Positions 9,372 to 18,140 of a stretch of 64,000 bases of DNA are shown piece by piece. Position numbers and translations under genes: made by a program. A model generated the notes under the pieces. That model made no database searches, was not told the DNA's origin, and saw only the letters and a list, made by a program, of their open reading frames with translations. How positions within the stretch are numbered: the first letter of the stretch is position 1; each line of letters begins with the position of its first letter. The stretch covers positions 1,701,501 through 1,765,500 of the forward strand of contig NZ_CP051666.1 in assembly GCF_012848475.1 (NCBI RefSeq), given 5' to 3'. The stretch is from Marinobacterium sp. LSUCC0821. GTDB taxonomy: Bacteria > Pseudomonadota > Gammaproteobacteria > Pseudomonadales > Balneatricaceae.

Positions 9372-11000
9372 TTACAACGCGTTTGCTTGATCACGTAGTA
9401 CAAACTTCTGAATCTTACCGGTTGACGTTTTTGGTAGTGGACCGAAAACGACATTTTTCGGTACTTTAAAACGTGCCATGTGTTCGCGACAAAACGCGAT
9501 TACGTCCGCTTCACTCACCTCTGGAGCACCCTCTTTAAGGGTCACAAACGCACAGGGCGTCTCACCCCATTTCTCGTCATTTTTCGCTACAACAGCAGCC
9601 TCCTGAATGTGAGGATGCGCATAAAGAACGCCTTCAACTTCGATACTTGAGATGTTCTCACCACCCGAGATAATCACATCTTTAGAGCGGTCTTTAATTT
9701 GTACATATCCATCTTCATGCCATACCGCCAAATCACCTGATGCGAACCAGCCGCCTTTGAATGACTTTTCAGTTGTTGATGGATTTTTTAGGTAGCCCTT
9801 CATTACGAGGTTACCTCGCATGAATATCTCACCCATAGTCTCGCCATCTTTTGGCACCAGCTCCATGGTTTCAGGATCCATAACAACCATGCCTTCAAGC
9901 ATTGGAGCACGTACACCCTGACGCGCTTTAAGCACGGCTTTTTCAGCAGCTGTCTTATCATCCCACTCATCATTCCAGGCACAGATTGCACAAGGACCGT
10001 AGGTCTCAGTCAATCCATAAACGTGGGTCACATCGAAGCCCATTGCTTCCATGCCGGCTATAACCGCGGCTGGAGGAGCTGCTCCAGCGGTCATAACTTT
10101 CACTTTATGATTAATACCCGCTTTCATTGAATCTGGCGCTGAATTGAGCATATTCAACACGATTGGTGCACCACAGAAATAGCCCACATTTTCAGCTTTA
10201 ATCAGCTCATAAATCTTGTCAGCACGCACGTGACGCAAGCTCACACTAACACCTGCCTGCGCAGCTATAGTCCAAGGGAAACACCAACCGTTACAATGGA
10301 ACATCGGCAGCGTCCAAAGATAAACGGGGTGCATCTCCATGCTCCATGACAGAGCATTACTAGCCGCATTCAAATAGGCCCCACGATGATGATACACAAC
10401 ACCTTTGGGGTCTCCGGTTGTACCTGAGGTGTAGTTAAGCGTAATCGCGTTCCACTCATCGGTCACAGGCTCACCTGTAAACTCAGCATCACCCGTTGCG
10501 ATAAATGCTTCGTACTCCATCTCACCGATCATTAAGCCTTCATGGAAACTAGCATCATCAATACCAATGACAAGAGGCTTGTTATCAAGCATACCGAGTG
10601 CTGCTGTAGCTAGCTCACCGAACTCTTTATCTACAAGAAATACTTTTGCTTCTGCGTGCTGCAGGATGAAGGCAACTGCTGAAGCGTCCAGACGGGTGTT
10701 GATTGAGTTAAGAATTGCACCAGTCATAGGCACACCAAAATGCGCCTCAAAATGTTCCGGAAGGTTAGACGCGATAATCGAAACAGATTCACCCTTCTTG
10801 ATACCCGCTTTAATGAGTGCACTAGCAAGGCGTCGGCAACGCGTCAAAGTCTCTTTCCACGTACGGCGCACATCACCGTTAACTGTCGCAATTTTATTTG
10901 GGTATACAAACGCAGAGCGCTCAAGATAGCTGATCGGGGATAATGCAGTGAAGTTTGCAGCGCATTGATCCAAGTTAGTTTCAAAGGGTGAGGTATGCAT
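9372..11000 (-). CDS. Acyl-CoA synthetase (AMP-forming ligase, ANL superfamily)
   Basis: This enzyme activates a carboxylic acid to its CoA thioester through an acyl-adenylate. The 542-residue product has the P-loop-like motif NYTSGTTGDPKGVVYHHRG near residue 185, the adenine motif YGLTETYGPC, the hinge region SGDLAVWHEDGYVQIKDRSK and the C-terminal catalytic lysine in PKTSTGKIQK. AAGGGA precedes the ATG. It lies upstream of etfBA and downstream of the hydroxyacyl-CoA dehydrogenase on the same strand. Close relatives include medium-chain acyl-CoA ligases and the methylthiopropionate ligase DmdB. The substrate is not determined here. Confidence 0.92.
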   Translation of the reverse strand: MHTSPFETNLDQCAANFTALSPISYLERSAFVYPNKIATVNGDVRRTWKETLTRCRRLASALIKAGIKKGESVSIIASNLPEHFEAHFGVPMTGAILNSINTRLDASAVAFILQHAEAKVFLVDKEFGELATAALGMLDNKPLVIGIDDASFHEGLMIGEMEYEAFIATGDAEFTGEPVTDEWNAITLNYTSGTTGDPKGVVYHHRGAYLNAASNALSWSMEMHPVYLWTLPMFHCNGWCFPWTIAAQAGVSVSLRHVRADKIYELIKAENVGYFCGAPIVLNMLNSAPDSMKAGINHKVKVMTAGAAPPAAVIAGMEAMGFDVTHVYGLTETYGPCAICAWNDEWDDKTAAEKAVLKARQGVRAPMLEGMVVMDPETMELVPKDGETMGEIFMRGNLVMKGYLKNPSTTEKSFKGGWFASGDLAVWHEDGYVQIKDRSKDVIISGGENISSIEVEGVLYAHPHIQEAAVVAKNDEKWGETPCAFVTLKEGAPEVSEADVIAFCREHMARFKVPKNVVFGPLPKTSTGKIQKFVLRDQANAL

Positions 11001-11088
11001 TTTATTATTTCCCTTGTTTAGGTCTCATAGAGACTTGGTTAACTTTTTGCTGTTGAGCTTAACTCTGTTTAAGCCTTTCATCACGTGA

Positions 11089-11931
11089 TTAGTCGTAATT
11101 ATAAAAACCTTCGCCCGTTTTCTTTCCTAGACGACCATCAACGACATATTCACGAAGCAGGGGCGCAGGCAAGTAACGAGCATCTTTCATCTCAACAAAC
11201 ATTAAATCTAGGATACTTAAGCAGGTATCTAAGCCAATCATATCAGCCAGGGCCAGCGGTCCCATTGGAAAGCCAGCACCCAAGGTCATAATTTGATCGA
11301 CCTGCTCGGGGGTTGCCGTACCCTCTTCGACAACACGAATCGCCTCATTAATAGTTGGCAGTAAAATTCGATTAAGGACGAAAGCTGGACGGTCTTTAAC
11401 AACAACCGCTGTTTTACCCAACTTCTCAGCCAGTTCGACAACAGCAACTCGTGTAGCCTCCGAAGTGTGCTTGGTTGTAATGACCTCAATTAGCGCCATT
11501 AAAGGCACCGGATTCATAAAGTGCACACCCAGCATCCGCTCTGGCTGATCAACCAAAGCTGACAAACGACCAATAGAGATCGATGATGTATTACTCGCCA
11601 AGATAGCGGAAGATTTGCAGATACCGTTTAGCGCTTGGAAGATCTTGCGTTTGGTCATCTCATCTTCAGTGGCGGCCTCAACCACCAGATCACAATGAGC
11701 TAGAGCATCTAAAGAGACCGAGGATTCAATAAAAGGTAGTGGATTACACTCTACTGGCAGTTTGTTACGCTCTTTTAACTTAGCAACACTCGACGCAGTG
11801 CGACTAAGCGCCAACTCCAACTGCTCCGCGGAGATATCGACCAGAACAACTTGGATGCCTGCACACGCCAAAACCTGAGCAATTCCCTGCCCCATCTGGC
11901 CCGCACCAATAACTCCAACCTGTTCGATCAT
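11089..11931 (-). CDS. 3-hydroxyacyl-CoA (3-hydroxybutyryl-CoA) dehydrogenase
   Basis: This NAD-dependent enzyme oxidises 3-hydroxyacyl-CoA to 3-ketoacyl-CoA. The 280-residue single-domain form matches short Hbd/PaaH-type enzymes, not the fused FadB. The N-terminal Rossmann motif is GVIGAGQMGQGIAQ. The catalytic region reads LGVHFMNPVPLM, with the family histidine, then DRPAFVLNRILLPTINEA. The C-terminus ends KKTGEGFYNYD, as in the family. It is the promoter-proximal gene of the minus-strand acyl-CoA operon and is divergent from the AraC-type regulator across 166 bp. Confidence 0.93.
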   Translation of the reverse strand: MIEQVGVIGAGQMGQGIAQVLACAGIQVVLVDISAEQLELALSRTASSVAKLKERNKLPVECNPLPFIESSVSLDALAHCDLVVEAATEDEMTKRKIFQALNGICKSSAILASNTSSISIGRLSALVDQPERMLGVHFMNPVPLMALIEVITTKHTSEATRVAVVELAEKLGKTAVVVKDRPAFVLNRILLPTINEAIRVVEEGTATPEQVDQIMTLGAGFPMGPLALADMIGLDTCLSILDLMFVEMKDARYLPAPLLREYVVDGRLGKKTGEGFYNYD

Positions 11932-12097
11932 GCACCGCTCCTAAGGCTCTAATTGCATACTATCCATTATCTGCTATCACCAACAATCACAAAATGATAA
12001 GGCGAGACTATTTATTGATATTTTCGGACATGGATTTGCGATATATTTCATAGTTAATACCTAAGTAGAAGTCTTAAAATAGATTTTCGGCCAGACT

Positions 12098-13108
12098 ATG
12101 CAACATTTTGATAACAACAGCATTTCAACGCACTTCGCACTAGGCACGCTTAAATCTGCCGCCAGAATGGGGGTCGATATCGGTCCGCTCCTCAAAGAGG
12201 CCAACCTAGACGAGAGGCTTCTTGGAAATCAGAAGTTTCGCTTAACCCCTGCTCAATTCGGTGCGCTAGCTCGCCTCTCATGGGAGCGAGGCGACGATGA
12301 ATTCATGGCTTGTGCAGAGCGACCTGCGCGATACGGAACATTTAGTCTTTTCGCAAGAGAAGCAGTGCGCGCAGCAAACCTTTTAGAGGTCTACAAACAC
12401 CTATGCCGTTTCTACCGCTTGGTCAATGAATCACTGACACTGAACCTGAGTATCGAAAGTAATAAGGCGATACTTGAAATGTCACTCTCCAAACCCGAAT
12501 TGGATCCAGATTTCCTTCTAAGAGATTTTTTACTTTTACTTTGGCACCGCTTCCCAAGCTGGCTTATTGGCCGCAGGATTCATCTATTTGAAGCGCAAAT
12601 GACAGGCCCTAAACCAGATCATGCAGATGAGTACCGTCTTATTTTCCCCTGCCCGGTTTCTTATGATGCACCCGCTAACCGACTCATATTTGAGTTAGAG
12701 GCTTTAAAAGCTCCGATCATTCAAAATCTCGACACACTCCGAGATCATCTGCGCAGTGCACCCCTTCAATGGTTCACCCGACAAGAGTATCTACCGATAT
12801 TTACGCGACGCGTTCGAGATATCATGGGACAGATGGAGTTTGTCGAAATAGATATGGAGAGTGTCGCACATCAACTCAACATGACAGTTCGCACACTGCG
12901 CAGAAAACTTGATGATGAGGGTACTGGCTTTCAGGATATAAAGGATGAGCTCAGACGCGATACAGCTCTACATCTGCTTAACCAATCATCCCTATCTATT
13001 CAGAGCATCTCACAACAGCTCGGGTTTTCTGAAACGGCTGCGTTTACTCGCTCGTTTAAAAAGTGGACAGGCCAAACGCCTAGAGCCTTTCGCACAGGCC
13101 AGATTTAA
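12098..13108 (+). CDS. AraC-family regulator (OruR/ArgR-like N-terminal domain)
   Basis: This 336-residue transcription factor has an N-terminal ligand-sensing domain of the Arabinose_bd type found in OruR-like regulators and a C-terminal pair of helix-turn-helix motifs. The first helix-turn-helix lies around residues 255-280 (VAHQLNMTVRTLRRKLDDEG). The second is around 300-328 (SIQSISQQLGFSETAAFTRS), ending KKWTGQTPRAFR, a classic AraC signature. It is divergent from the acyl-CoA operon and directly upstream of the hydrolase and MaoC genes, so it probably senses a related metabolite and controls one or both. This is inferred from position only. Confidence 0.9.
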   Translation: MQHFDNNSISTHFALGTLKSAARMGVDIGPLLKEANLDERLLGNQKFRLTPAQFGALARLSWERGDDEFMACAERPARYGTFSLFAREAVRAANLLEVYKHLCRFYRLVNESLTLNLSIESNKAILEMSLSKPELDPDFLLRDFLLLLWHRFPSWLIGRRIHLFEAQMTGPKPDHADEYRLIFPCPVSYDAPANRLIFELEALKAPIIQNLDTLRDHLRSAPLQWFTRQEYLPIFTRRVRDIMGQMEFVEIDMESVAHQLNMTVRTLRRKLDDEGTGFQDIKDELRRDTALHLLNQSSLSIQSISQQLGFSETAAFTRSFKKWTGQTPRAFRTGQI

Positions 13109-13210
13109 GATTTATAGTTAACTTAAAGGAGAGGTCGCACCGGTTGTATTCTCTGGGTAAGATGAGTCAACTTAAACCTACCATCTCGATAAGTGACGAC
13201 GTTAACAATC

Positions 13211-14218
13211 ATGACAACAGAACAATATGATACCCATACAACTGAGGTAGCTCCTGGAATCATTCAGATTCGCCTACCGCTGCCTTTTGCATTGGACCAT
13301 ATCAATGTCTACCTTATCGAAGATAGCGACGGATGGATTCTTGTTGATACAGGCCTCAAAAGTGAACAATCACAATCAATACTAAAAACCATTTTTGATT
13401 CACTCCCTATGGAGATACCATTAAAAGCCGTGATAGCGACACATGCACATGTTGACCATATTGGCGCGGCCGGCTGGATTTGTGAGACTTGGAAAGTGCC
13501 CTTATGGGTTACCAAAGCTGAATATGAAGGCATCCAAAACTTTCTTGGGATGGATCCCAAGAATGATTCAGTCTTGGCTGATGAGTTAAACGATTTCTAT
13601 CACCGTGGAGGTATACCTGAGACAGAGTATGAGTTGATTATTCGTAGTTTGCTCGGTTTTCAACGGGCCTTTCACCCACTCCCTGAAAAGTATCGTTGTC
13701 TTGAGGAAGGCACTTTTAGCATCAATGGTGAAACCTGGCACATCCTAATCAATGATGGCCATACTGTTGCGCACGCCAGTCTCTTTAATCAGGACAAAAA
13801 CATACTGATATCTGGAGACCAAGTGCTAGCTAGAATTAGTTCGAACGTCAGTGTTCGTTTCGGCGAATATAGTGGCAACCCAATTAAATCCTGGATAAAG
13901 GGATTGCAAAGACTCAAAGACTTGCCAGCGAATACATTGGTGCTTCCCGCCCATGAAAAGTCGATGACTAATCTTCATGAGCGTGCAGACCAGCTTATTG
14001 AGGGGTACCTCGAAAATGCGCATAAAATAATCCACTTCTGCCTAACGCCGAGTACAGCAGAGGAGATTCTGAGGGCTTTATTTCCCAGAGAACTATCACC
14101 TTTTGAACACCATTTAGCCTATGGTGAGACAATGGCTTACATAAACTATCAGATAGCAGAATCCAATATTAAAAAGCTGGGTAGTGAGAGTGATATTCCG
14201 CTTTATGTGGCGGCCTAA
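13211..14218 (+). CDS. Metallo-beta-lactamase-fold hydrolase
   Basis: This is a 335-residue MBL-fold hydrolase with the zinc motif HAHVDHIG near residue 80, DGHTVAHA as the third-histidine region and SGDQVL as the bridging aspartate. Such stand-alone proteins hydrolyse thioesters, esters or lactones; the substrate is not evident. An in-frame GTG at 13193 would add six residues, and neither start has a strong ribosome site. The ATG is preferred because the residues after it match the usual start of the family. The MaoC gene begins 22 nt downstream. The acyl-CoA neighbourhood suggests an acyl-thioester substrate, which is inference. Confidence 0.85.
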   Translation: MTTEQYDTHTTEVAPGIIQIRLPLPFALDHINVYLIEDSDGWILVDTGLKSEQSQSILKTIFDSLPMEIPLKAVIATHAHVDHIGAAGWICETWKVPLWVTKAEYEGIQNFLGMDPKNDSVLADELNDFYHRGGIPETEYELIIRSLLGFQRAFHPLPEKYRCLEEGTFSINGETWHILINDGHTVAHASLFNQDKNILISGDQVLARISSNVSVRFGEYSGNPIKSWIKGLQRLKDLPANTLVLPAHEKSMTNLHERADQLIEGYLENAHKIIHFCLTPSTAEEILRALFPRELSPFEHHLAYGETMAYINYQIAESNIKKLGSESDIPLYVAA

Positions 14219-14240
14219 AATAATATTTAAGAGACTTGCG

Positions 14241-14708
14241 ATGCTCTATTTGGATGATTTAAAGATTGGCGATCGATTTATTAGTGAGACGTATGCCATC
14301 ACCGATGAAAACATTATTGCGTTCGCAGAACACTATGACCCTCAACCCTTTCACTTAAGTGATACTGCCGCGAAAGAGAGTTTTTTTGGTGGGTTAGCCG
14401 CAAGTGGCTGGCAGGTTGGCTCAATTACCATGCGTCTCATAGCGCACTCTTTCCCCGTAGCAAGCGGCATTATTGGTGGGGGCGTTGATTTGCGCTGGTT
14501 AACCCCTACTAGGCCTGGCGATATATTACATGTTGAGACTGAGATTTTAGAGGTTATTCCATCTAAATCTAAACCAGATCGTGGCGTGGTAAAAATTCAT
14601 GCGAAAACCATCAATCAGCATGGAGAGACTCGCCAAACATTTGATAGTTCATTATTAGTATTCCGCGCCAGCGCCGGGATAAAAGGTGGCATTTTCGCAC
14701 CTAGTTAA
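14241..14708 (+). CDS. MaoC-like dehydratase (R-specific enoyl-CoA hydratase family)
   Basis: This hot-dog-fold hydratase of 155 residues would add water to an enoyl-CoA. It has the MaoC start LDDLKIGDRF. The hydratase motif follows: an aspartate and a histidine in YDPQPFHLSD, then GGLAASGWQVGS. An earlier ATG at 14184 would give a 19-residue basic extension and overlap the upstream gene, so the start at 14241 is chosen. It is encoded with the MBL hydrolase downstream of the AraC regulator. Its 3' end overlaps the convergent DUF3429 gene by 8 nt. Confidence 0.88.
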   Translation: MLYLDDLKIGDRFISETYAITDENIIAFAEHYDPQPFHLSDTAAKESFFGGLAASGWQVGSITMRLIAHSFPVASGIIGGGVDLRWLTPTRPGDILHVETEILEVIPSKSKPDRGVVKIHAKTINQHGETRQTFDSSLLVFRASAGIKGGIFAPS

Positions 14709-15096
14709 GATGCGCAATCAACCAAAGATGGCAAAGCGAAACCACTGCAGTTAAGTGGAGTCTAAGTCTACGATAGTCTGGATCTTCAATGGCCGTTCTA
14801 TCCCAAGCCCACCAAACTAAAAATGCCACCAGACTAACAATCAATCCTAAGTTGATAGGCAGCATTAGGGATAACCACGCAATTAGAGAGGGCAGCATAC
14901 AGACAGCCAGACGAGCATCAGAAACAAACGCTCGATCCCGCATTGCGACACCCCAATGTATTCCTCCTAAAAATGAAAGAATGACAGCGGAATAGCTCAT
15001 AAAAGAAGACACGGAACTCACATCCTTAAACTGAAAGGCCAAGCCGACGAAGGGTATCAGCCCAGCATATCCTAGGCGGTGTGCTAATTTAATCAC
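14701..15096 (-). CDS. DUF3429 integral membrane protein
   Basis: This is a 131-residue protein of unknown function with about four transmembrane segments: near 10-28, 33-50, 65-82 and 85-100. The short motif GGIHWGVAM after the second helix is characteristic of DUF3429 proteins. It is read alone on the minus strand between a convergent MaoC gene and the peroxiredoxin gene. The terminator at 15225 lies between it and the peroxiredoxin, so it is probably expressed separately. Confidence 0.75.
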   Translation of the reverse strand: MIKLAHRLGYAGLIPFVGLAFQFKDVSSVSSFMSYSAVILSFLGGIHWGVAMRDRAFVSDARLAVCMLPSLIAWLSLMLPINLGLIVSLVAFLVWWAWDRTAIEDPDYRRLRLHLTAVVSLCHLWLIAHLN

Positions 15097-15224
15097 GACA
15101 GGTACTCGTTACTTTTAAGTAACATACGCTTTAATGTGATTTCAGGATCCTTTTAGGTTATCTCAATAGGTAAGCAACACAGGTTAAATCTTGCTCTAGA
15201 GCGAATGGACAAGTGCTAACAAAA

Positions 15225-15246
15225 AAGGGAGGCATAGGCCTCCCTT
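15225..15246 (-). terminator. Rho-independent terminator after the peroxiredoxin gene
   Basis: On the minus strand AAGGGAGG pairs with CCTCCCTT around CCTATG, then a run of T follows. It is 18 nt past the peroxiredoxin stop. Confidence 0.85.
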
Positions 15247-15263
15247 AAATGAACAAGCTAAAT

Positions 15264-15920
15264 CTACTTGCTTGGCTGTTTAGTAGTTCGTAAATAAGGC
15301 AGTTTGATGTCAATCTCGCCAAATTTCTCTTTCGCCTGCTCATCGTTTAGGGACAATGCGACGATAACATCCTGACCGCTCACCCAGTTTGCAGGAGTCG
15401 CGATTGGTGTCCCATAGGTCGCCTGCAGCGCATCCAGCGCGCGAAGTACTTCAGCAAAGTTTCGACCCACCGACATTGGGTATGTCATTGCAAGCTGGAG
15501 CTTCTTATCCGGACTAAAGATAAACACGACCCGCACACTCGCAGAATTAGCAGCGGTACGGCCATCTGGCAGATAAGCATCTGCAGGAAGCATGTCCAAG
15601 GCTTTGGATACTCTAAGGTCATCATCTGCGATAATTGGGAAAGTTGCCTTAGCTCCCGCAAATTTTTCGATATCGCATTTCCACTCTATGTGCTCTTCAA
15701 CACCATCAACAGAGAGCCCAATCACTTTAGTGCCGCGTTTTTCCCACTCTGCGGCAAGTTGAGCTACAGCCCCGAACTCAGTAGTACACACTGGTGTGAA
15801 GTCTTTTGGATGACTGAATAAAATTGCCCAACTATCACCAATAAAGTCATGAAGTTTAAAGTCGCCCTGATCAGTTACTAGATCAAGATTTGGTACAACA
15901 TCATTAATACGCAAAGCCAT
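15264..15920 (-). CDS. Peroxiredoxin, 1-Cys/Prx6 type
   Basis: This thiol peroxidase reduces hydrogen peroxide and organic hydroperoxides in the cytoplasm. The 218-residue length and C-terminal domain match the Prx6 (1-Cys) group rather than AhpC. The peroxidatic cysteine is Cys45 in HPKDFTPVCTTEFG. A second cysteine (in EWKCDIEKF) is not at the usual resolving position. The C-terminal KLPYLRTTKQ is typical of bacterial Prx6 proteins. It is monocistronic with its own terminator. The 434-bp region upstream carries the GlcG remnant. Confidence 0.93.
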   Translation of the reverse strand: MALRINDVVPNLDLVTDQGDFKLHDFIGDSWAILFSHPKDFTPVCTTEFGAVAQLAAEWEKRGTKVIGLSVDGVEEHIEWKCDIEKFAGAKATFPIIADDDLRVSKALDMLPADAYLPDGRTAANSASVRVVFIFSPDKKLQLAMTYPMSVGRNFAEVLRALDALQATYGTPIATPANWVSGQDVIVALSLNDEQAKEKFGEIDIKLPYLRTTKQPSK

Positions 15921-16055
15921 GGTTATTTCCTCATTCAGTTACAACACTTGTTGTCTTTCAGTGATCTTATATTGGCCTAGAAATTAAATTAGTTGAAATT
16001 AATTAAATAAATAATTTTGATAGTTAAAATATAAAATCAAGGATAAGGTTTACCT

Positions 16056-16205
16056 TTACTGAATTTTAGATCGCCAAAAATCAATACCCGCCTGCGCGCA
16101 CTCCATGTCCTGCATAGGGGTACCAGAACTCAAGCCAATGCCACCAACCACTTGGCCATCATATTCGATTGGCAAACCAACACCTGTAATCCCCCCATTT
16201 TTAAC
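16056..16205 (-). pseudogene. Remnant of a GlcG/HbpS-type (DUF336) heme-binding protein gene
   Basis: Read on the minus strand, about 48 codons translate as the C-terminus of a GlcG/HbpS-family protein: GVGLPIEYDGQVVGGIGLSS, then GTPMQDMECAQAGIDFW and a TAA at 16056. The family is about 130-150 residues and ends with such a VGGIGVSGG...QDE...A block. There is no start or N-terminal two thirds: an in-frame TAG lies just upstream of the inverted repeat at 16186. It is most likely a deletion remnant. It was found by reading the intergenic sequence and is shorter than common ORF cutoffs. Confidence 0.7.
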
Positions 16206-16216
16206 GGGGGGATTAC
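16186..16216. repeat. Perfect 11-bp inverted repeat at the breakpoint of the GlcG remnant
   Basis: GTAATCCCCCC and GGGGGGATTAC pair perfectly around a 9-nt A/T-rich spacer. The left arm overlaps the remaining GlcG codons and the right arm lies just outside them. No T-tract follows, so it is not a normal terminator. It may mark the deletion junction or be the trace of a small palindromic element. Confidence 0.6.
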
Positions 16217-16354
16217 AACACTATTTAGTGATCACTCAGGTCAAATTCGTATAACTATGAGCATACCTTTACAGAAAATACTCATTCACAGCTTAAAGTT
16301 CATTACCATCTGATTGAATATGAGACCTAATGGTACTGCGAGGTTTCCATTAAA

Positions 16355-17218
16355 TTATTCGATATTTTGGATCTGCTCCCTCATCTGCTCGATTAAAACC
16401 TTAAGCTCCACTGCACCTTGAGTCGTTGAGGTAACGATGGATTTTGAGCCTAGGGTGTTCGCTTCGCGGTTGAGCTCCTGCATCAGGAAATCGAGCCGTC
16501 TGCCGATAGGGCCTTTGGCTTTGAGATTGCGGCGCACTTCGGCGATGTGGGTATCTAAACGATCCAGCTCTTCCGCTACATCAGCGCGCTGAGCAAGCAA
16601 GACAATCTCCTGCTCTAGACGTTCGGGATCAAGATCTACGCCAAGTTGGGCCACTTTGGTGATCAAGTTTTCACGTTGCTGTTCGATTATCTTGGGCATC
16701 TGTTCTCGAACTTGCGCAACAATCTCTGAGATAGAATCCAATCGAGCATTGATCAGAGCAGCAAGCTCCACGCCCTCGCGAGCGCGCCCTTCAATTAGCT
16801 GATCTAAAGCCTTATCAAAGAGTTCAAGAGCAACCTGACCAACCATTGCAGGATCAGCGCTAACACTTTGAGTTACGCCTGGATACTGCAGCAGCGCTAG
16901 CGGATCGATCTCTTTTACCGATGCGCCAGCCTCTTTAAGTTGGGTGATGGCATTGAGCAACTGACTCAAACGCTCACTATCAACTTGCAGACTCTGCTGC
17001 CCAACCTCTTCGTGAAAACGTAATGCACACTCAACCTTACCGCGAGCTAGTTTTTGACGAAGCTTTTCGCGAATGACGCCCTCATGCATACGCATGAAAT
17101 CGGGAATCTTAAAGTTAGGCTCTAAGAAGCGCTGATTAACGGATTTAAGCTCCCAAACCAATGATCCCCAAGGGTGCTCCGCCTCAACCCGGGCAAAAGC
17201 GGTCATACTTTGTGTCAT
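16355..17218 (-). CDS. yicC: YicC-family protein (RNA endonuclease family)
   Basis: This conserved 287-residue cytoplasmic protein belongs to the YicC family, reported to act as an endoribonuclease in E. coli. The N-terminal signature MTAFARVEAEHPWGSL and the C-terminal block GRRLDFLMQELNREANT, ending in an EQMREQIQNIE tail, are unmistakable. The start at 17218 is preferred to an in-frame TTG at 17224. It is divergent from rph across about 98 bp. The yicC-rph-crc-pyrE neighbourhood is the arrangement known in Pseudomonas. Confidence 0.93.
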   Translation of the reverse strand: MTQSMTAFARVEAEHPWGSLVWELKSVNQRFLEPNFKIPDFMRMHEGVIREKLRQKLARGKVECALRFHEEVGQQSLQVDSERLSQLLNAITQLKEAGASVKEIDPLALLQYPGVTQSVSADPAMVGQVALELFDKALDQLIEGRAREGVELAALINARLDSISEIVAQVREQMPKIIEQQRENLITKVAQLGVDLDPERLEQEIVLLAQRADVAEELDRLDTHIAEVRRNLKAKGPIGRRLDFLMQELNREANTLGSKSIVTSTTQGAVELKVLIEQMREQIQNIE

Positions 17219-17316
17219 AAACAACTAAACTCGATTAAAATAGATGAAGCTCCCTGAACTATATCAGCCGCGGCACTTTACCTCTATTCGCGGCTCTCTT
17301 TATTTAAGGAAAACCT

Positions 17317-18087
17317 ATGTCATCGCCACTCTCTGATCAACTAAAAAACCTTGGCCTCGATGCTATGCGCCCTAGTGGTCGTAAAAACGATCAGATGCGT
17401 GAAGTGCGTGTTACACGTAATTTCACTAAACATGCTGAAGGCTCTGTGTTGATTGAGTTTGGTGACACAAAAGTGTTGTGTAATGCCTCCATTACACGTG
17501 GCGTACCTCGCTGGCTCCGTGGTTCGGGCTCAGGTTGGGTGACTGCTGAATATGGCATGTTGCCACGCGCCACCAATACACGTACCGATCGTGAAGCCGC
17601 ACGTGGCAAACAGTCTGGTCGTACCCTAGAGATCCAGCGTCTGATTGGCCGTTCACTTCGTGCTGCTATCAATCTAGACCGTCTAGGTGAGAACACTATC
17701 ACCGTTGATTGTGATGTCCTGCAAGCGGATGGTGGCACTCGCACAGCGTCGATCACTGGTGCATACATTGCGATGATCGATGCAATCAATGAGCTGAAGA
17801 AGGATAAGAATGGCGCGCTTAAGGGTAACCCTATCGTGCGCCAGGTCGCGGCTATCTCGGTTGGCATCTACAAAGGCAATGCCGTGCTAGACCTAGATTA
17901 CGCAGAAGACTCAACAGCCGAAACAGATATGAATGTCGTGATGACTGAAACCGGTGGATTTGTTGAAGTACAGGGCACTGCTGAGGGCGCTCCCTACTCT
18001 CAGGAAGAGCTCAACGCGATGCTTGAGCTTGCTCGCAAAGGGATCAAAGAGCTGACAGCTATCCAAAAAGAGGCGTTAGCAAGCTAA
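17317..18087 (+). CDS. rph: Ribonuclease PH with 16-residue N-terminal extension
   Basis: This phosphorolytic 3'-5' exoribonuclease trims tRNA 3' ends. The core has [18 protein letters not shown], the phosphate-binding [16 protein letters not shown] and a C-terminal [16 protein letters not shown], as in RNase PH. The product is 256 residues, against about 238 for the family, because it starts 16 codons before the usual MRPSGR methionine. The upstream ATG has a strong AAGGA 6 nt before it and the internal ATG at 17365 has none, so the extension is probably real. A hairpin terminator follows at 18107. Confidence 0.96.
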   Translation: MSSPLSDQLKNLGLDAMRPSGRKNDQMREVRVTRNFTKHAEGSVLIEFGDTKVLCNASITRGVPRWLRGSGSGWVTAEYGMLPRATNTRTDREAARGKQSGRTLEIQRLIGRSLRAAINLDRLGENTITVDCDVLQADGGTRTASITGAYIAMIDAINELKKDKNGALKGNPIVRQVAAISVGIYKGNAVLDLDYAEDSTAETDMNVVMTETGGFVEVQGTAEGAPYSQEELNAMLELARKGIKELTAIQKEALAS

Positions 18088-18106
18088 GCGACATCAGATA
18101 CAAAAA

Positions 18107-18124
18107 GAGCGCCATTTGGCGCTC
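18107..18124. terminator. Bidirectional terminator between rph and crc
   Basis: GAGCGCC and GGCGCTC pair around ATTT. The stem is flanked by A-rich sequence on the left and a T-containing stretch on the right, so it can serve both convergent genes. Confidence 0.8.
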
Positions 18125-18140
18125 TTATTCGTTGGGTCGC

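Noticed and set aside
13144-13192. An upstream TTG start after AAGGAGAGG for the MBL gene
   Set aside because: The TTG at 13144 is in a different frame, and the gene's own frame has a stop at 13163, so the start must be 13193 or 13211.
16186-16216. Intrinsic terminator
   Set aside because: The stem is strong but there is no T-tract on either strand and no gene end at the proper distance.
17391-17867. A 158-codon minus-strand ORF
   Set aside because: It is antisense to rph, whose frame is strongly supported.
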